From contig JAFTWQ010000034.1 in the NCBI GenBank assembly GCA_017465225.1, positions 1 through 64,000 of the forward strand: a DNA stretch of 64,000 nucleotides, read 5' to 3'. Positions 25,463 to 33,229 of the stretch are shown piece after piece. The DNA comes from Bacteroidales bacterium. Lineage in GTDB: Bacteria > Bacteroidota > Bacteroidia > Bacteroidales > UBA932. Both the position numbers and the translations under genes were made by a program. Each line of letters starts with the position of its first letter. The stretch's first letter is position 1. The notes below the pieces were generated by a model, which had not been told where the DNA came from, searched no databases, and saw only the letters and a list, made by a program, of their open reading frames with translations.

Positions 25463-25536
25463 TATCATGATGTAAAGATCTAGAGCTGAGTAAGCATCTA
25501 TTAAGGATAATATATAAATTAAACACTTATCATACT

Positions 25537-26265
25537 ATGAATATCAGAGAGGATATTGAGAGTGCTATTGCAGAAAAATGCCATGTGTATGAAATCGAAT
25601 ATCTAAATAGTAGTGGGATTAATAGATGCTGGCATATATGCGACATTCAGTACTCTGAAGAATTTGGAGATTCTCATATAATCGCCCATGTAAACGAACT
25701 ACATAAAGATCTAACCTTCAGTATTGACCGGATTTTGAGATTCGAAAAATATTGGGTAGATATTTTAGATGAAAACGATACAGTTCCTGCAGATGGGTTA
25801 TATGTTTTCGCCTGCCGCGGTGACAATCATATATACGTTGAAATGTATATGATGAAGCAAGGCGAATTACTATACAAATACTTCAATGATGAATATGCTC
25901 ATAGTAATGGGTGGTTTCATGTCATTCCGTTGGCATACCACATTGTTGACATTTATCAAATAGAAGAAAACAAAAGATGGGATCGATCTGTCGAAAATTT
26001 AGAGATCCAGCATTTGTATGGGAGGAAAAGTATCGTGGTTGCAACTATAGATGATACTAACGATTACAAAAACGATCTGCATATGTTTAGAACAACGTCG
26101 AATAGTTACTGCTTCTACAGCACTGGGGATTTCGAAAGTGATTGGGCAAATGGCAGAATTGAAACATCAGGTTTTGTCGGATTTTACTCAATTACACGTT
26201 ATTCTGAAGTTAATCATCAAATTCATTGGACCTTAAAAAATAAAGCGATATCAAAAAGTCTCTAA
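25537..26265 (+). CDS. hypothetical protein, N-terminal region WYL-like
   Basis: A 242-residue soluble AT-rich gene product. Residues about 18-75 (YEIEYLNSSGINRCWHICDI ... LTFSIDRILRFEKYW) follow the pattern of a WYL-type SH3-like sensor: a hydrophobic strand with a polar turn, then a T-F-x-x-D-R-I element. There is no helix-turn-helix. The C-terminal part is not recognised. The WYL resemblance is by eye only and is weak. It stands alone on the plus strand, with 74 bases to the previous gene. Confidence 0.5.
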   Translation: MNIREDIESAIAEKCHVYEIEYLNSSGINRCWHICDIQYSEEFGDSHIIAHVNELHKDLTFSIDRILRFEKYWVDILDENDTVPADGLYVFACRGDNHIYVEMYMMKQGELLYKYFNDEYAHSNGWFHVIPLAYHIVDIYQIEENKRWDRSVENLEIQHLYGRKSIVVATIDDTNDYKNDLHMFRTTSNSYCFYSTGDFESDWANGRIETSGFVGFYSITRYSEVNHQIHWTLKNKAISKSL

Positions 26266-26302
26266 AGTTCAAACCTTGCAAAATTAGTCTTGACAAAGTG
26301 GA

Positions 26303-26437
26303 ATAACCCTCTACCTCGACATAGACGGCGTTATTCTGGACTACAACACAGATACCTACTCCAAAGGAGCAATCGAACTTATTGAGTATGTTACCAGTGA
26401 GTTTGATACATTAGTATCCACTAATGAATTGCAGTAA
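26303..26437 (+). pseudogene. HAD-like hydrolase N-terminal fragment
   Basis: The frame from 26303 reads ITLYLDIDGVILDYNTDT and continues to a stop at 26435-26437 with no start codon. LDIDGV is the nucleophile motif of HAD hydrolases (D-x-D-G-V). Only about 44 codons remain, so this is a broken remnant. It sits next to another truncated gene on the opposite strand. Confidence 0.6.
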
Positions 26438-26443
26438 CCGACT

Positions 26444-26794
26444 TTAGATTCCGCGTTCACGGCATATGGCCTCATATGCCTGAGACACTGCCTTGAACTT
26501 TTCTTCGGCAGCTTTCTGGACATCTTCACCAAGAGTCGCCACCTTATCAGGATGGTATTTGACAGCCATCTTTCGATATGCCTTTTTTACCTCGTCGTCA
26601 GTTGCAGTCGGCTCGATTTCCAGGATCTTGTAGTTGCTGTCATTGCTTGGACGGAACTGTGCAAGGATAGATTCTGCATCCCCCTTGGAAAGGCCTATGT
26701 AGGATGCTATGGTTTCAAGCACATCGATTTCCCTCTGATGCAGACCATCACAAGCAGCGAGTGATACAAGGAAATGATACAGCTGCAGGATCAA
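26444..26794 (-). pseudogene. 5'-truncated DjlA-like gene (TerB part plus J domain)
   Basis: 116 residues remain. The C-terminal part of a TerB-like helical domain ([28 protein letters not shown]) is followed by a DnaJ domain with the HPD motif (KYHPDKV) at residues about 80-86. In intact Bacteroidota homologues (TerB-J, DjlA-like) the protein is about twice as long, with an N-terminal TerB half. The reading frame has no ATG. It joins the end of the relE gene at a TTGA overlap (TTG 26794-26792, TGA 26793-26791). Insertion or recombination of the toxin-antitoxin module therefore removed the 5' half, and the remnant may be translated by coupling from relE. Confidence 0.7.
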
Positions 26795-27138
26795 TCTGAA
26801 TCGTCCACAAGGTGGTGGGCGATTACATGGTTGTTCCCCAGATACCTGACAAGAAACACAGTATCCCCATCCCGTTCATGAATACTGTAGAAAACATACC
26901 AGGTAGTATGTCGGCTTTTCGGAAATGATGAATAAAACAAATCATTACCATATCTCTTGAAATATGATGGGGCATCTTTCTTGACCTTGACAGGTAATGT
27001 GTTCTGTATATCCCGGAATAACTGTTCAGAATAATTGACAGCAACTTCTTTAAGTCCTAAATATCCTTTTTGATATAATACTTCTGCCAGTTCCAGAAAC
27101 TGATCCGCTACTTCAGGAAGAAATAAAACTTTTGTCAT
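26791..27138 (-). CDS. RelE/ParE-family toxin
   Basis: A 115-residue protein. [21 protein letters not shown] and the C-terminal [33 protein letters not shown] fit the RelE/ParE fold, with F-Y-x-I/V and V-R-Y-L-G-N-N-H strands. RelE toxins cleave mRNA on the ribosome; ParE members poison gyrase. Which applies is not clear. Its start overlaps the stop of the Phd/YefM gene by four bases (ATGA), the usual antitoxin-toxin order. Confidence 0.8.
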   Translation of the reverse strand: MTKVLFLPEVADQFLELAEVLYQKGYLGLKEVAVNYSEQLFRDIQNTLPVKVKKDAPSYFKRYGNDLFYSSFPKSRHTTWYVFYSIHERDGDTVFLVRYLGNNHVIAHHLVDDSD

Positions 27139-27371
27139 GCTATATCATGGCCCTCCTTGCGCTCGAACATCTCATTCAACCCCTCACGAACTCGAGCAAT
27201 AACCTCATCAACAGTTATCGCACGGTCCAATTCCTCCCCTGCCGCAGTGTTCTGAGCCACAAGAACGAAACTCTCATTTCGGCCCCTCTGGATAATCACC
27301 TTTTCAGTCTTGGCAATATCCAAATACTTTTTCATGTTGTTGCGTAATTCCGCAGAACTGATAATAACCAT
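27135..27371 (-). CDS. Phd/YefM-family antitoxin
   Basis: 78 residues, beginning MVIISSAELRNNMKKYLDIAKTEKVIIQRG, which is the Phd/YefM DNA-binding fold (a start strand, S-A-E-L-R-x-N-x-K-x-Y-L, then V-I-I-x-R). The C-terminal part is the toxin-neutralising helix. It is the first gene of a two-gene module with the RelE-type toxin. Upstream lies a perfect palindrome with two TGTACA cores overlapping the -7 element, so autorepression by the antitoxin-toxin complex is expected. Confidence 0.88.
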   Translation of the reverse strand: MVIISSAELRNNMKKYLDIAKTEKVIIQRGRNESFVLVAQNTAAGEELDRAITVDEVIARVREGLNEMFERKEGHDIA

Positions 27372-27386
27372 AAAAACTACGATATA

Positions 27387-27410
27387 TGTACATTATAATG
27401 TACAAATATA
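27387..27410 (-). promoter_or_regulatory. Phd/YefM operator and overlapping -7 element
   Basis: TGTACATTATAATGTACA (27387-27404) is a perfect 18-bp palindrome with two TGTACA cores 12 bp apart centre to centre. E. coli YefM recognises TGTACA motifs with this spacing. The minus-strand -7 element TATATTTG (27410-27403) overlaps the palindrome by two bases, about 32 bases before the antitoxin start. Confidence 0.75.
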
Positions 27411-27468
27411 GAGCTTTTAAGATAAAACGCAAATTTCTATTCTGACTTCTTAAACAGAAAAGTCAGCC

Positions 27469-27831
27469 TCAAATAATTGAGACTGACTTTGATTCATTAA
27501 TGCTTATGTTATTGCGAGGCCTTGGTCTTGGCCTTGGATACCTGCCATCAAACGCTTTGCCCCCTCTTTCTCTCATCTCAACGAGGAGGATCCTCTCCGC
27601 CTCCTTCCTTGAGAGTCTTACGCCGTACTTCATACGGTAGAAGCGCTGCACCTTCTCGATGTCACCCTGACAAATAGCTTTCTTATCCATAGGTCCGCCT
27701 GACCTGCGATCCATCTTCATCTCCATACCAGGTCTCTTGAAATCCGGTCCACCTTTACTCTGAGCATACATCTGTACCTGTGAACCAAGCAGGAGTATCA
27801 TTGCAGATACCATTACAATTCTTCTCTTCAT
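27469..27831 (-). CDS. small exported basic protein, unknown function
   Basis: 120 residues. The signal peptide MKRRIVMVSAMILLLGSQVQMYAQ is followed by a Gly/Met/Arg/Lys-rich stretch (FKRPGMEMKMDRRSGGPM), an amphipathic helix containing IEKVQRFYRMKYGVRLSRKEAERILLVEMRERGG, and a low-complexity RYPRPRPRPR segment. No family is recognised. It would be periplasmic. Promoter and partner are not evident; it is separated from the toxin-antitoxin module by 97 bases. Confidence 0.55.
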   Translation of the reverse strand: MKRRIVMVSAMILLLGSQVQMYAQSKGGPDFKRPGMEMKMDRRSGGPMDKKAICQGDIEKVQRFYRMKYGVRLSRKEAERILLVEMRERGGKAFDGRYPRPRPRPRNNISINESKSVSII

Positions 27832-28475
27832 AGCCTTGTCATTTTAATGGGGTTCAACAATCTGTCTTTCTTGAGTACTCACCATATTAGACAAGGAAAG
27901 CGCGTAAAGGTTTAATCAGGACGCCCAACTGACACCAGAGGCACTGAGACACCTTGGCCGGATTTAATGTTATTTCCGCCCAAGGTGATACCCAAACAGT
28001 TGTTTTTCAATGATTTCCGACACACCTTGACCAGAAAATCGCAAAAAGCCGCCCGAGGTATCATATATAGTCCCACGTTGGTTCTAATTCCGTAATGTTA
28101 AAGAGCCACAACAAACCATTAGGCATTTCTTTGCTAAAGCATGATAAAAAGCTGAAATAAAATGGTATCAAAATTGCCTGATAATCTATAGATATTCAAA
28201 CCTCGTCAGCAACAAGAGTCACATCGAAAAGTAAATAATATTTGGAGAAAACTAGAATTATAACTATATTAGCATCAGCACATTACACAAACAAGGAGAT
28301 AATACTACTATATTAATTACTAAAGCATGTGCTGACACAATACTTCATTTTGATACTACTGTAAGAGATCTCCAAACAGTTTTTCCAACTACCCATTCAT
28401 TTGATTTTGTAAGTCTTATTTATAGTAAGTCTTTACCCTGTTGCGTGTAAACATCAAACAATTAATAAATCAATT
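27832..28475. other. 644-bp intergenic region with two related inverted repeats
   Basis: No gene found. It contains two related palindromic units (27950-27987 and 28023-28059), then about 350 bases of AT-rich sequence. GTAAGTCTT occurs twice near 28409-28433. It may hold the promoter of the gene at 28476, but no clear TAnnTTTG is close to its start. Confidence 0.55.
27950..28059. repeat. two related palindromic repeat units
   Basis: Unit 1 (27950-27987) has CACCTTGG pairing with CCAAGGTG, plus an inner GG/CC pair. Unit 2 (28023-28059) has CACCTTGACC at its left and GCCGCCCGAGGT at its right, matching unit 1 at most arm positions. They are 73 bases apart start to start. Confidence 0.6.
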
Positions 28476-28769
28476 ATGAAACAACATATCATTATACAAT
28501 TTAGAAAAGAGTATGATAGAGTATTAGAAAGCTATCATGATTTATCGATATTCAGTCATACCGTGAATAACAATCTAGAAATATCTACATATGCATATTT
28601 TCATAAAAGAGATGAAATCTTTTCTGCAGTCAATCAATTTGTAAAAAGGATGTCTGCTCAATATGGATATGCAAGAATTATTATGATATCAAACATTCAT
28701 TGGTTTGACAGTAAATCTATTGATTCGATAGACTTTATAGTTGAATTTAAAGACATTAATATTAATTAA
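28476..28769 (+). CDS. hypothetical protein (97 aa)
   Basis: A small soluble acidic/aromatic protein (EYDRVLESYHDLSIFSHTVNNN near the start, SKSIDSIDFIVEFKDI at the end). No family is recognised. Strongly AT-rich. It precedes another unknown gene by 9 bases, so the two are probably co-transcribed. The pair could be a toxin-immunity or regulatory pair, but nothing in the sequence proves this. Confidence 0.55.
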   Translation: MKQHIIIQFRKEYDRVLESYHDLSIFSHTVNNNLEISTYAYFHKRDEIFSAVNQFVKRMSAQYGYARIIMISNIHWFDSKSIDSIDFIVEFKDININ

Positions 28770-28778
28770 TAAATCGTC

Positions 28779-29474
28779 ATGATTAGTGTATACCGTACCA
28801 ATAACCATTATATGGTGGAAGTCAAGGCCAAACCTTGCACATACATAATAGATGTGAGATATTATAAAAGTAATCCATGTAGTTATTTAAGTCCATATAC
28901 TAAATGGGGTGATGTTCCCATTAGATTTTCTGCTCCAGACACAGCTATAAGCATAGCTGCAATGATTGAAGGTTTAAGGGTTAATACATGTAATGAATCT
29001 AATCAGAATCTGTTTCATTCATCAAATTTCACAGATCTCGTCAAACCAGAAAGAATCGAGAACAGTATCGGCTTTCTTAGAGGAATAGGAGGTCATGTAA
29101 TTTTATCAGCAGAAGAGGCTCAAAAAGAACTTCTATATCCAACATATAAATGGGTACTGAATCACAAATTACAGAAGTATATTATTAATTTTAGGGAAGT
29201 AGCTAAATCTCATAATATTATCATTCTTGATTATCCTAAAAACAAACAAGGAATGGAAATATATACAGGTGACATCTCTATTGGGCAATTGCTTAAGGCA
29301 TATATTGAAGGAACAACTCCTTATGAAGAAGTTTTTGAAGAAAAGACTGAATCTACTTTTATAACCAATTACAAGAGAATATCTGGTTATAAAGCAACAG
29401 TAACTACAGTACCTAGAGAAATAATCACATTACCAGACTTCAAGAACAGACAATTAATAATTCCATTTGAATAG
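28779..29474 (+). CDS. hypothetical protein, possibly DUF6939-like
   Basis: 231 residues, soluble. The segment KWGDVPIRFSAPDTAISIAAMIEGLRV (residues about 42-68), followed by FTDLVKPERIENSIGFLRGIGGHVILSAEEAQKELLYPTYKWVL, resembles my recollection of a family with a G-D-I-P-x-P-F ... S-V-E-x-I-W-Q-G-L-K-V pattern (DUF6939). The assignment is tentative. Cytoplasmic, AT-rich, second of a two-gene unit. An IS-type transposase remnant lies downstream. Confidence 0.5.
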   Translation: MISVYRTNNHYMVEVKAKPCTYIIDVRYYKSNPCSYLSPYTKWGDVPIRFSAPDTAISIAAMIEGLRVNTCNESNQNLFHSSNFTDLVKPERIENSIGFLRGIGGHVILSAEEAQKELLYPTYKWVLNHKLQKYIINFREVAKSHNIIILDYPKNKQGMEIYTGDISIGQLLKAYIEGTTPYEEVFEEKTESTFITNYKRISGYKATVTTVPREIITLPDFKNRQLIIPFE

Positions 29475-29909
29475 ACATTATCAGCCACAGTAAGTTTTTA
29501 AAAAGGGGGTTGCTATTCTTCAAATAGTTGAAATAGCTGAAGATGAAGAACTCTGAGGAGTCTCTGAAATGCAGTCTGAATACAAATCGATACTGTTATC
29601 ATTTCATATTATTTGGTAGTTATTGTACATCATCAGATGAAACTTGACCACACAATCTATGAGACTCTTCAGATTCTTGGAATATCGCTCACAGATACGG
29701 CACCATTTCAAGGAACTCTTTACCAGTACCCCATCCGAATAGTAATTGAGATGCTACTGTCTTCCGCGAATTGCTGAAAATACAAATAGAGGATTATACC
29801 ATAGACCAGGCTCAAAAAGGACAGCGAATTCTCCACTCTATACAGATGTCCAAATCTTTTAAAGTAGAACTAACTTCTTAATAACAGGAGATTGAAGGTT
29901 CAAAGAGAG
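29475..29909. other. 435-bp region with transposase debris
   Basis: No intact gene. It contains a transposase C-terminal remnant (29601-29777) and, partly overlapping in another frame, about 37 codons (from about 29768 to a stop near 29880) containing DYTIDQAQKGQRILHSIQ, of unknown origin. It separates the plus-strand pair from the convergent WG-repeat gene. Confidence 0.5.
29601..29777 (+). pseudogene. IS4-type transposase C-terminal fragment
   Basis: The frame reads ISYYLVVIVHHQMKLDHTI and then YETLQILGISLTDTAPF before losing similarity and stopping at 29775-29777. The pattern (Y-x-L-V-x-I-x-x-x-x-K-L-D-x-x-I-Y-E-x-L-Q-I-L-x-x-S-L-x-D) matches the C-terminal end of IS4-family transposases common in Bacteroidales. 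No start codon and no rest of the gene, so it is a relic of an insertion sequence. Confidence 0.55.
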
Positions 29910-32057
29910 CTATACACAATATTTACATATTGTAAATTTTCCGCCCAAGTCTATCATAATCAAGCTATTAGAATATTGAAGTATAGAGTCATATACAATA
30001 GGCAGAGCTTCATTACCACATTTATCAACTAGTCCATATTTGTTATTCAATTTTACTCTGATCAATCCATCCTGTACCCTATAAACGCTATCATATATAA
30101 TAGGCAGAACTTCACTACCACATTTATCGAATAGTCCATATTTGTCATTCAATCTAACCTCGACCAATCCATCATCTACACTAATATAGTCATATATAAT
30201 AGGCAGAACTTCACTACCACATTTATCGAATAATCCATATTTGTCATTCAATCTAACCTCAACCAATCCATCCTGTAAACTGTAAATTTCATCGTAAACA
30301 CATGGTAAGATTTCTTTCCAAGTACTATCTACTATGCCCAAGTTCCCGCGCGAACAACGAACTAACCATAATATATTATTCAAAGGAGTAACAGAATCAT
30401 AGTCAATGTCTACATCTTGTGTTACATTATTTCCTTTCCCATCTATAAAACGCCATTTATATCTTTTTTGATACTTAATATTAAGTATAGAGTCTAATAT
30501 TTCCATTTGTTCACCATAGCTAAGACTCCAAAAGTCTTTTTTATTACTTGCTTTATCTTCAATTAATTCATTCCCTGAATCATCAACTTTGCAAGTATAA
30601 CTTGTTCTTACAGCTGCAATACCATTATTAAAAACTGAGCATCTATCATATTTGCATGATATTACTATTGTGCCTGTTTTATCTATATAACCCCATAGTC
30701 CTGATTCAATCCTTGCTAAATCTTCGTAGAAATCTGAAACATACTCACATTGAAGTTCTAATATCACATTAGCACATTTATCAATAAAAAGCCATTTATC
30801 ATCACTAATTACCCTTGCCAAGCCGTTATTAAAATTAAAAACAGCACTATACATGCATGGAATTACTTCATTTCCAGCTTCGTCAATAAATCCATATTCG
30901 CCATCTTTTGCAACTGGATACATACCTTCAACAAATATATCTAGATGATCTTCACAATCACATCTTGACCAATCGTCATAGTGGATTGCATAATAATCAA
31001 TGAAACAATAACCTGGAAATTCTGTAAATTTATCATATCTTTCTTCACATGCAGGATAATCATATATGCATTCTACTCTAAGTTTTCCGTTACTATCAAT
31101 TATTCCCCATTTTTTATTAAACCCATCAACTCTATCAAAATGATCTTTAATTCTCCCATTTTCTATACTACCGTATTCAAAAGGAAGTATTTCCGCCCCA
31201 TGATAATCAATACATCCCCATAGCCTGTCTTTCTGTACGGCGGCCCATCCAGAGTTGAATGAGACGAGATCTTCATAAATACACGGAATAAGCATCTTTC
31301 CATCTTGATCTATTAGTCCACATCTTCCGTCCAGCTCTATTTTTATACAATTAGAATAATTTGAATAAATCATATTATCATATATACATGGAACAATTGA
31401 AGCACCATTCAAATCAACGATGCCATATTTACCATCTTTTATAATAACTACGGATCTGCCAGTATAAGAAGATATAGTCTCAGACAGAAATGGAATAAGT
31501 ACCTTAAATTGCAGGTTTTTGTCAAGATATTGACAAGGTTTCATCTCATTACCATGGGAATCATAGAGCCCCCATAATCCGTTGAGCCTCGCATAAATAT
31601 TCTTATCACGCAAGAAAACATCATCATAAACACAACTGATAATTTCCCTGCCAAATTTATCTATACACCCATATCGTCCAGTTCGTCCAACTCTCGCTAA
31701 ACCATCAACAAAAGAAGCCCCAGAATCATATACAGCATCAGTAATTTCCTTACCAAGGATTAAATTATAATAAGAATTCCTTATAACACAGAATTCAACA
31801 TCTTGATCTCTAATCAGTTCAATATGTTTCTCCAAATATTGTTCGAAATCGACTTTAAGGACTCTATCATATTCAAGAGAAATCACTTGTTCAATAGCGA
31901 CATCATTATTGATTGGACTTACTAATTGTACGAAATATTCACCTCTCCGCAATGGGATCTTCGACACAACACCCTTCTCAGCTGTCTTAACAAATTCAAA
32001 ATCCACGTATACAAGACACTGTATATCTGATATAATTTTTAAATATATTTGTTCCAT
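29910..32057 (-). CDS. large WG-repeat protein
   Basis: 715 residues, no signal peptide. After an N-terminal domain of about 100 residues (strand-rich, DIQCLVYVDFEFVKTAEKGVV ...) come about 13 WG repeats of 30-35 residues, such as GRYGCIDKFGREIISCVYDDV, GLWGYIDKTGTIVISCKYDR and NKYGLVDKCGNEALPIVYDS. The last three are nearly identical owing to recent DNA duplication. WG-repeat arrays form solenoid- or propeller-like surfaces thought to bind ligands or partners; function unknown. The N-terminal domain resembles a PEGA-like beta domain by strand pattern only. It starts 7 bases after the stop of the gene at 32065-33108 and is probably in its operon. Confidence 0.8.
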   Translation of the reverse strand: MEQIYLKIISDIQCLVYVDFEFVKTAEKGVVSKIPLRRGEYFVQLVSPINNDVAIEQVISLEYDRVLKVDFEQYLEKHIELIRDQDVEFCVIRNSYYNLILGKEITDAVYDSGASFVDGLARVGRTGRYGCIDKFGREIISCVYDDVFLRDKNIYARLNGLWGLYDSHGNEMKPCQYLDKNLQFKVLIPFLSETISSYTGRSVVIIKDGKYGIVDLNGASIVPCIYDNMIYSNYSNCIKIELDGRCGLIDQDGKMLIPCIYEDLVSFNSGWAAVQKDRLWGCIDYHGAEILPFEYGSIENGRIKDHFDRVDGFNKKWGIIDSNGKLRVECIYDYPACEERYDKFTEFPGYCFIDYYAIHYDDWSRCDCEDHLDIFVEGMYPVAKDGEYGFIDEAGNEVIPCMYSAVFNFNNGLARVISDDKWLFIDKCANVILELQCEYVSDFYEDLARIESGLWGYIDKTGTIVISCKYDRCSVFNNGIAAVRTSYTCKVDDSGNELIEDKASNKKDFWSLSYGEQMEILDSILNIKYQKRYKWRFIDGKGNNVTQDVDIDYDSVTPLNNILWLVRCSRGNLGIVDSTWKEILPCVYDEIYSLQDGLVEVRLNDKYGLFDKCGSEVLPIIYDYISVDDGLVEVRLNDKYGLFDKCGSEVLPIIYDSVYRVQDGLIRVKLNNKYGLVDKCGNEALPIVYDSILQYSNSLIMIDLGGKFTICKYCV
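29989..30288. repeat. 99-bp in-frame tandem duplication inside the WG-repeat gene
   Basis: 30091-30189 and 30190-30288 are nearly identical over about 80 bases (33 codons per unit), with only a few substitutions. A more diverged third unit precedes them (29989-30090, 102 bases). This indicates recent expansion of the repeat array. Confidence 0.85.
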
Positions 32058-32064
32058 AATTATC

Positions 32065-33108
32065 TCAATTTGTTATTATTCCTAATAATTGTCTACTTAA
32101 CCGAACTCCTTTCTTCTCTCCTGCAAGGCCGGTAATATAATAATGGCTTGCCAGATTATCGTCAAATCGAGAGATGAAAGCTTCCTTGATTCGGGAGCAC
32201 TTTTCGTTTATTGAGTTCTTGGTCGGGTCAGTTACGCTCAATATGCTTTGATATGCAGCATAAAAGTCATTCCGGTTAGTCACATTCAAATATATTCGAG
32301 CAAGTTCATCTCTATAACATGGAAGGTCCTTGAAACGAATACCTTCCGGATGGTTCAGGAACAACATGTACACGGCCTTTGGGAGAGGTTCCATCTTGAT
32401 CTCCATGTTATGATAATCCGGCAGAATGATCTTATAATCTTCAGTAACTATCAATCTGCTTAATTTCTGTTCTCTTTCGAACAATTGTCTGATTACAACC
32501 TCACTAATACCAATAGCCCTCAAGCGGTTGAGATTTGCGACTATTTCTTCAGATAAACGGTTGACTTCATTTTCAAATTCATCATCAGCAAAATCTCTTT
32601 CATCTCTTGAAAATATATCATAAAATGAAGTCGTCGCTGAGTTTCGGACATAATTTTTACTATCATAATGCTGAAGAAAATGACAGAACTCTCCTACAAT
32701 ATAATCTATATCGTCAGGTAAAGCCGTATCAAGAGAACAAATAAATACATCTCCGATTTCAGTACATCCCAATATCAAAGCAGTCCTACACTCTGCCGGG
32801 ACGCATAACATATCCCAGATTGCCTCAACGTCAAGAGTTAATTGAGTTTTATCTACCGCAAGATCAGGAAAATAATATGTATGCTTGCCATTGTCAAAAA
32901 TTTCTTGAACTACTTGAGACAAGTGAATCAGTTTTCGACTTCGAGCCGTATTTGCATATTCATTCAACTGTCGAAGATGTGCCTCCACATATTCAGCAAG
33001 ATCATTACGTCCCTTATGAAGGAAAACCATTTCTGAAGGAGCCGGATTACACATCGCAGTTCCAGGACGTTTGACAGGATAAATTAAACTATTGATATCC
33101 ATAATCAT
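32065..33108 (-). CDS. conserved hypothetical protein
   Basis: About 347 residues, soluble. The C-terminal third has MEPLPKAVYMLFLNHPEGI (residues about 200-220) and DPTKNSINEKCSRIKEAFISRFDDNLASHYYITG, blocks that I recall from unnamed Bacteroidota proteins. No catalytic motif is visible. Start: the longest frame reaches 33162, but a -7 element (TACATTTG, 33136-33129) lies inside it, so translation must begin downstream, at MIMDINSL (33108) or MDINSL (33102). It is followed by the WG-repeat gene 7 bases later. Confidence 0.6.
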   Translation of the reverse strand: MIMDINSLIYPVKRPGTAMCNPAPSEMVFLHKGRNDLAEYVEAHLRQLNEYANTARSRKLIHLSQVVQEIFDNGKHTYYFPDLAVDKTQLTLDVEAIWDMLCVPAECRTALILGCTEIGDVFICSLDTALPDDIDYIVGEFCHFLQHYDSKNYVRNSATTSFYDIFSRDERDFADDEFENEVNRLSEEIVANLNRLRAIGISEVVIRQLFEREQKLSRLIVTEDYKIILPDYHNMEIKMEPLPKAVYMLFLNHPEGIRFKDLPCYRDELARIYLNVTNRNDFYAAYQSILSVTDPTKNSINEKCSRIKEAFISRFDDNLASHYYITGLAGEKKGVRLSRQLLGIITN

Positions 33109-33128
33109 AACACTATCTATAGTCAAAA

Positions 33129-33136
33129 CAAATGTA
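33129..33136 (-). promoter_or_regulatory. -7 element of the 32065-33108 gene
   Basis: Minus-strand TACATTTG matches TAnnTTTG and is 20 bases upstream of the chosen ATG. No clear -33 TTTG. Confidence 0.5.
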
Positions 33137-33162
33137 AGAATAAAAATCCTATTATTTCGCAC

Positions 33163-33179
33163 TTCGCAAGGCTTGCGAA
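33163..33179. promoter_or_regulatory. palindrome in the divergent promoter region
   Basis: TTCGCAAGGCTTGCGAA is a perfect inverted repeat around one central base, between two divergently transcribed island genes. Candidate operator. Confidence 0.5.
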
Positions 33180-33205
33180 AAAGTAAAAGGCATTTGAGAG
33201 TATTC

Positions 33206-33213
33206 TATTTTTG
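33206..33213 (+). promoter_or_regulatory. -7 element of the VWA gene
   Basis: TATTTTTG matches TAnnTTTG, 16 bases before the ATG at 33230. Confidence 0.5.
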
Positions 33214-33229
33214 TAAAAACGATTAAAAC

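Noticed and set aside
33109-33162. N-terminal extension of the 32065-33108 gene
   Set aside because: A -7 element lies within this stretch and the translated segment looks like chance hydrophobic residues, not a true signal peptide.
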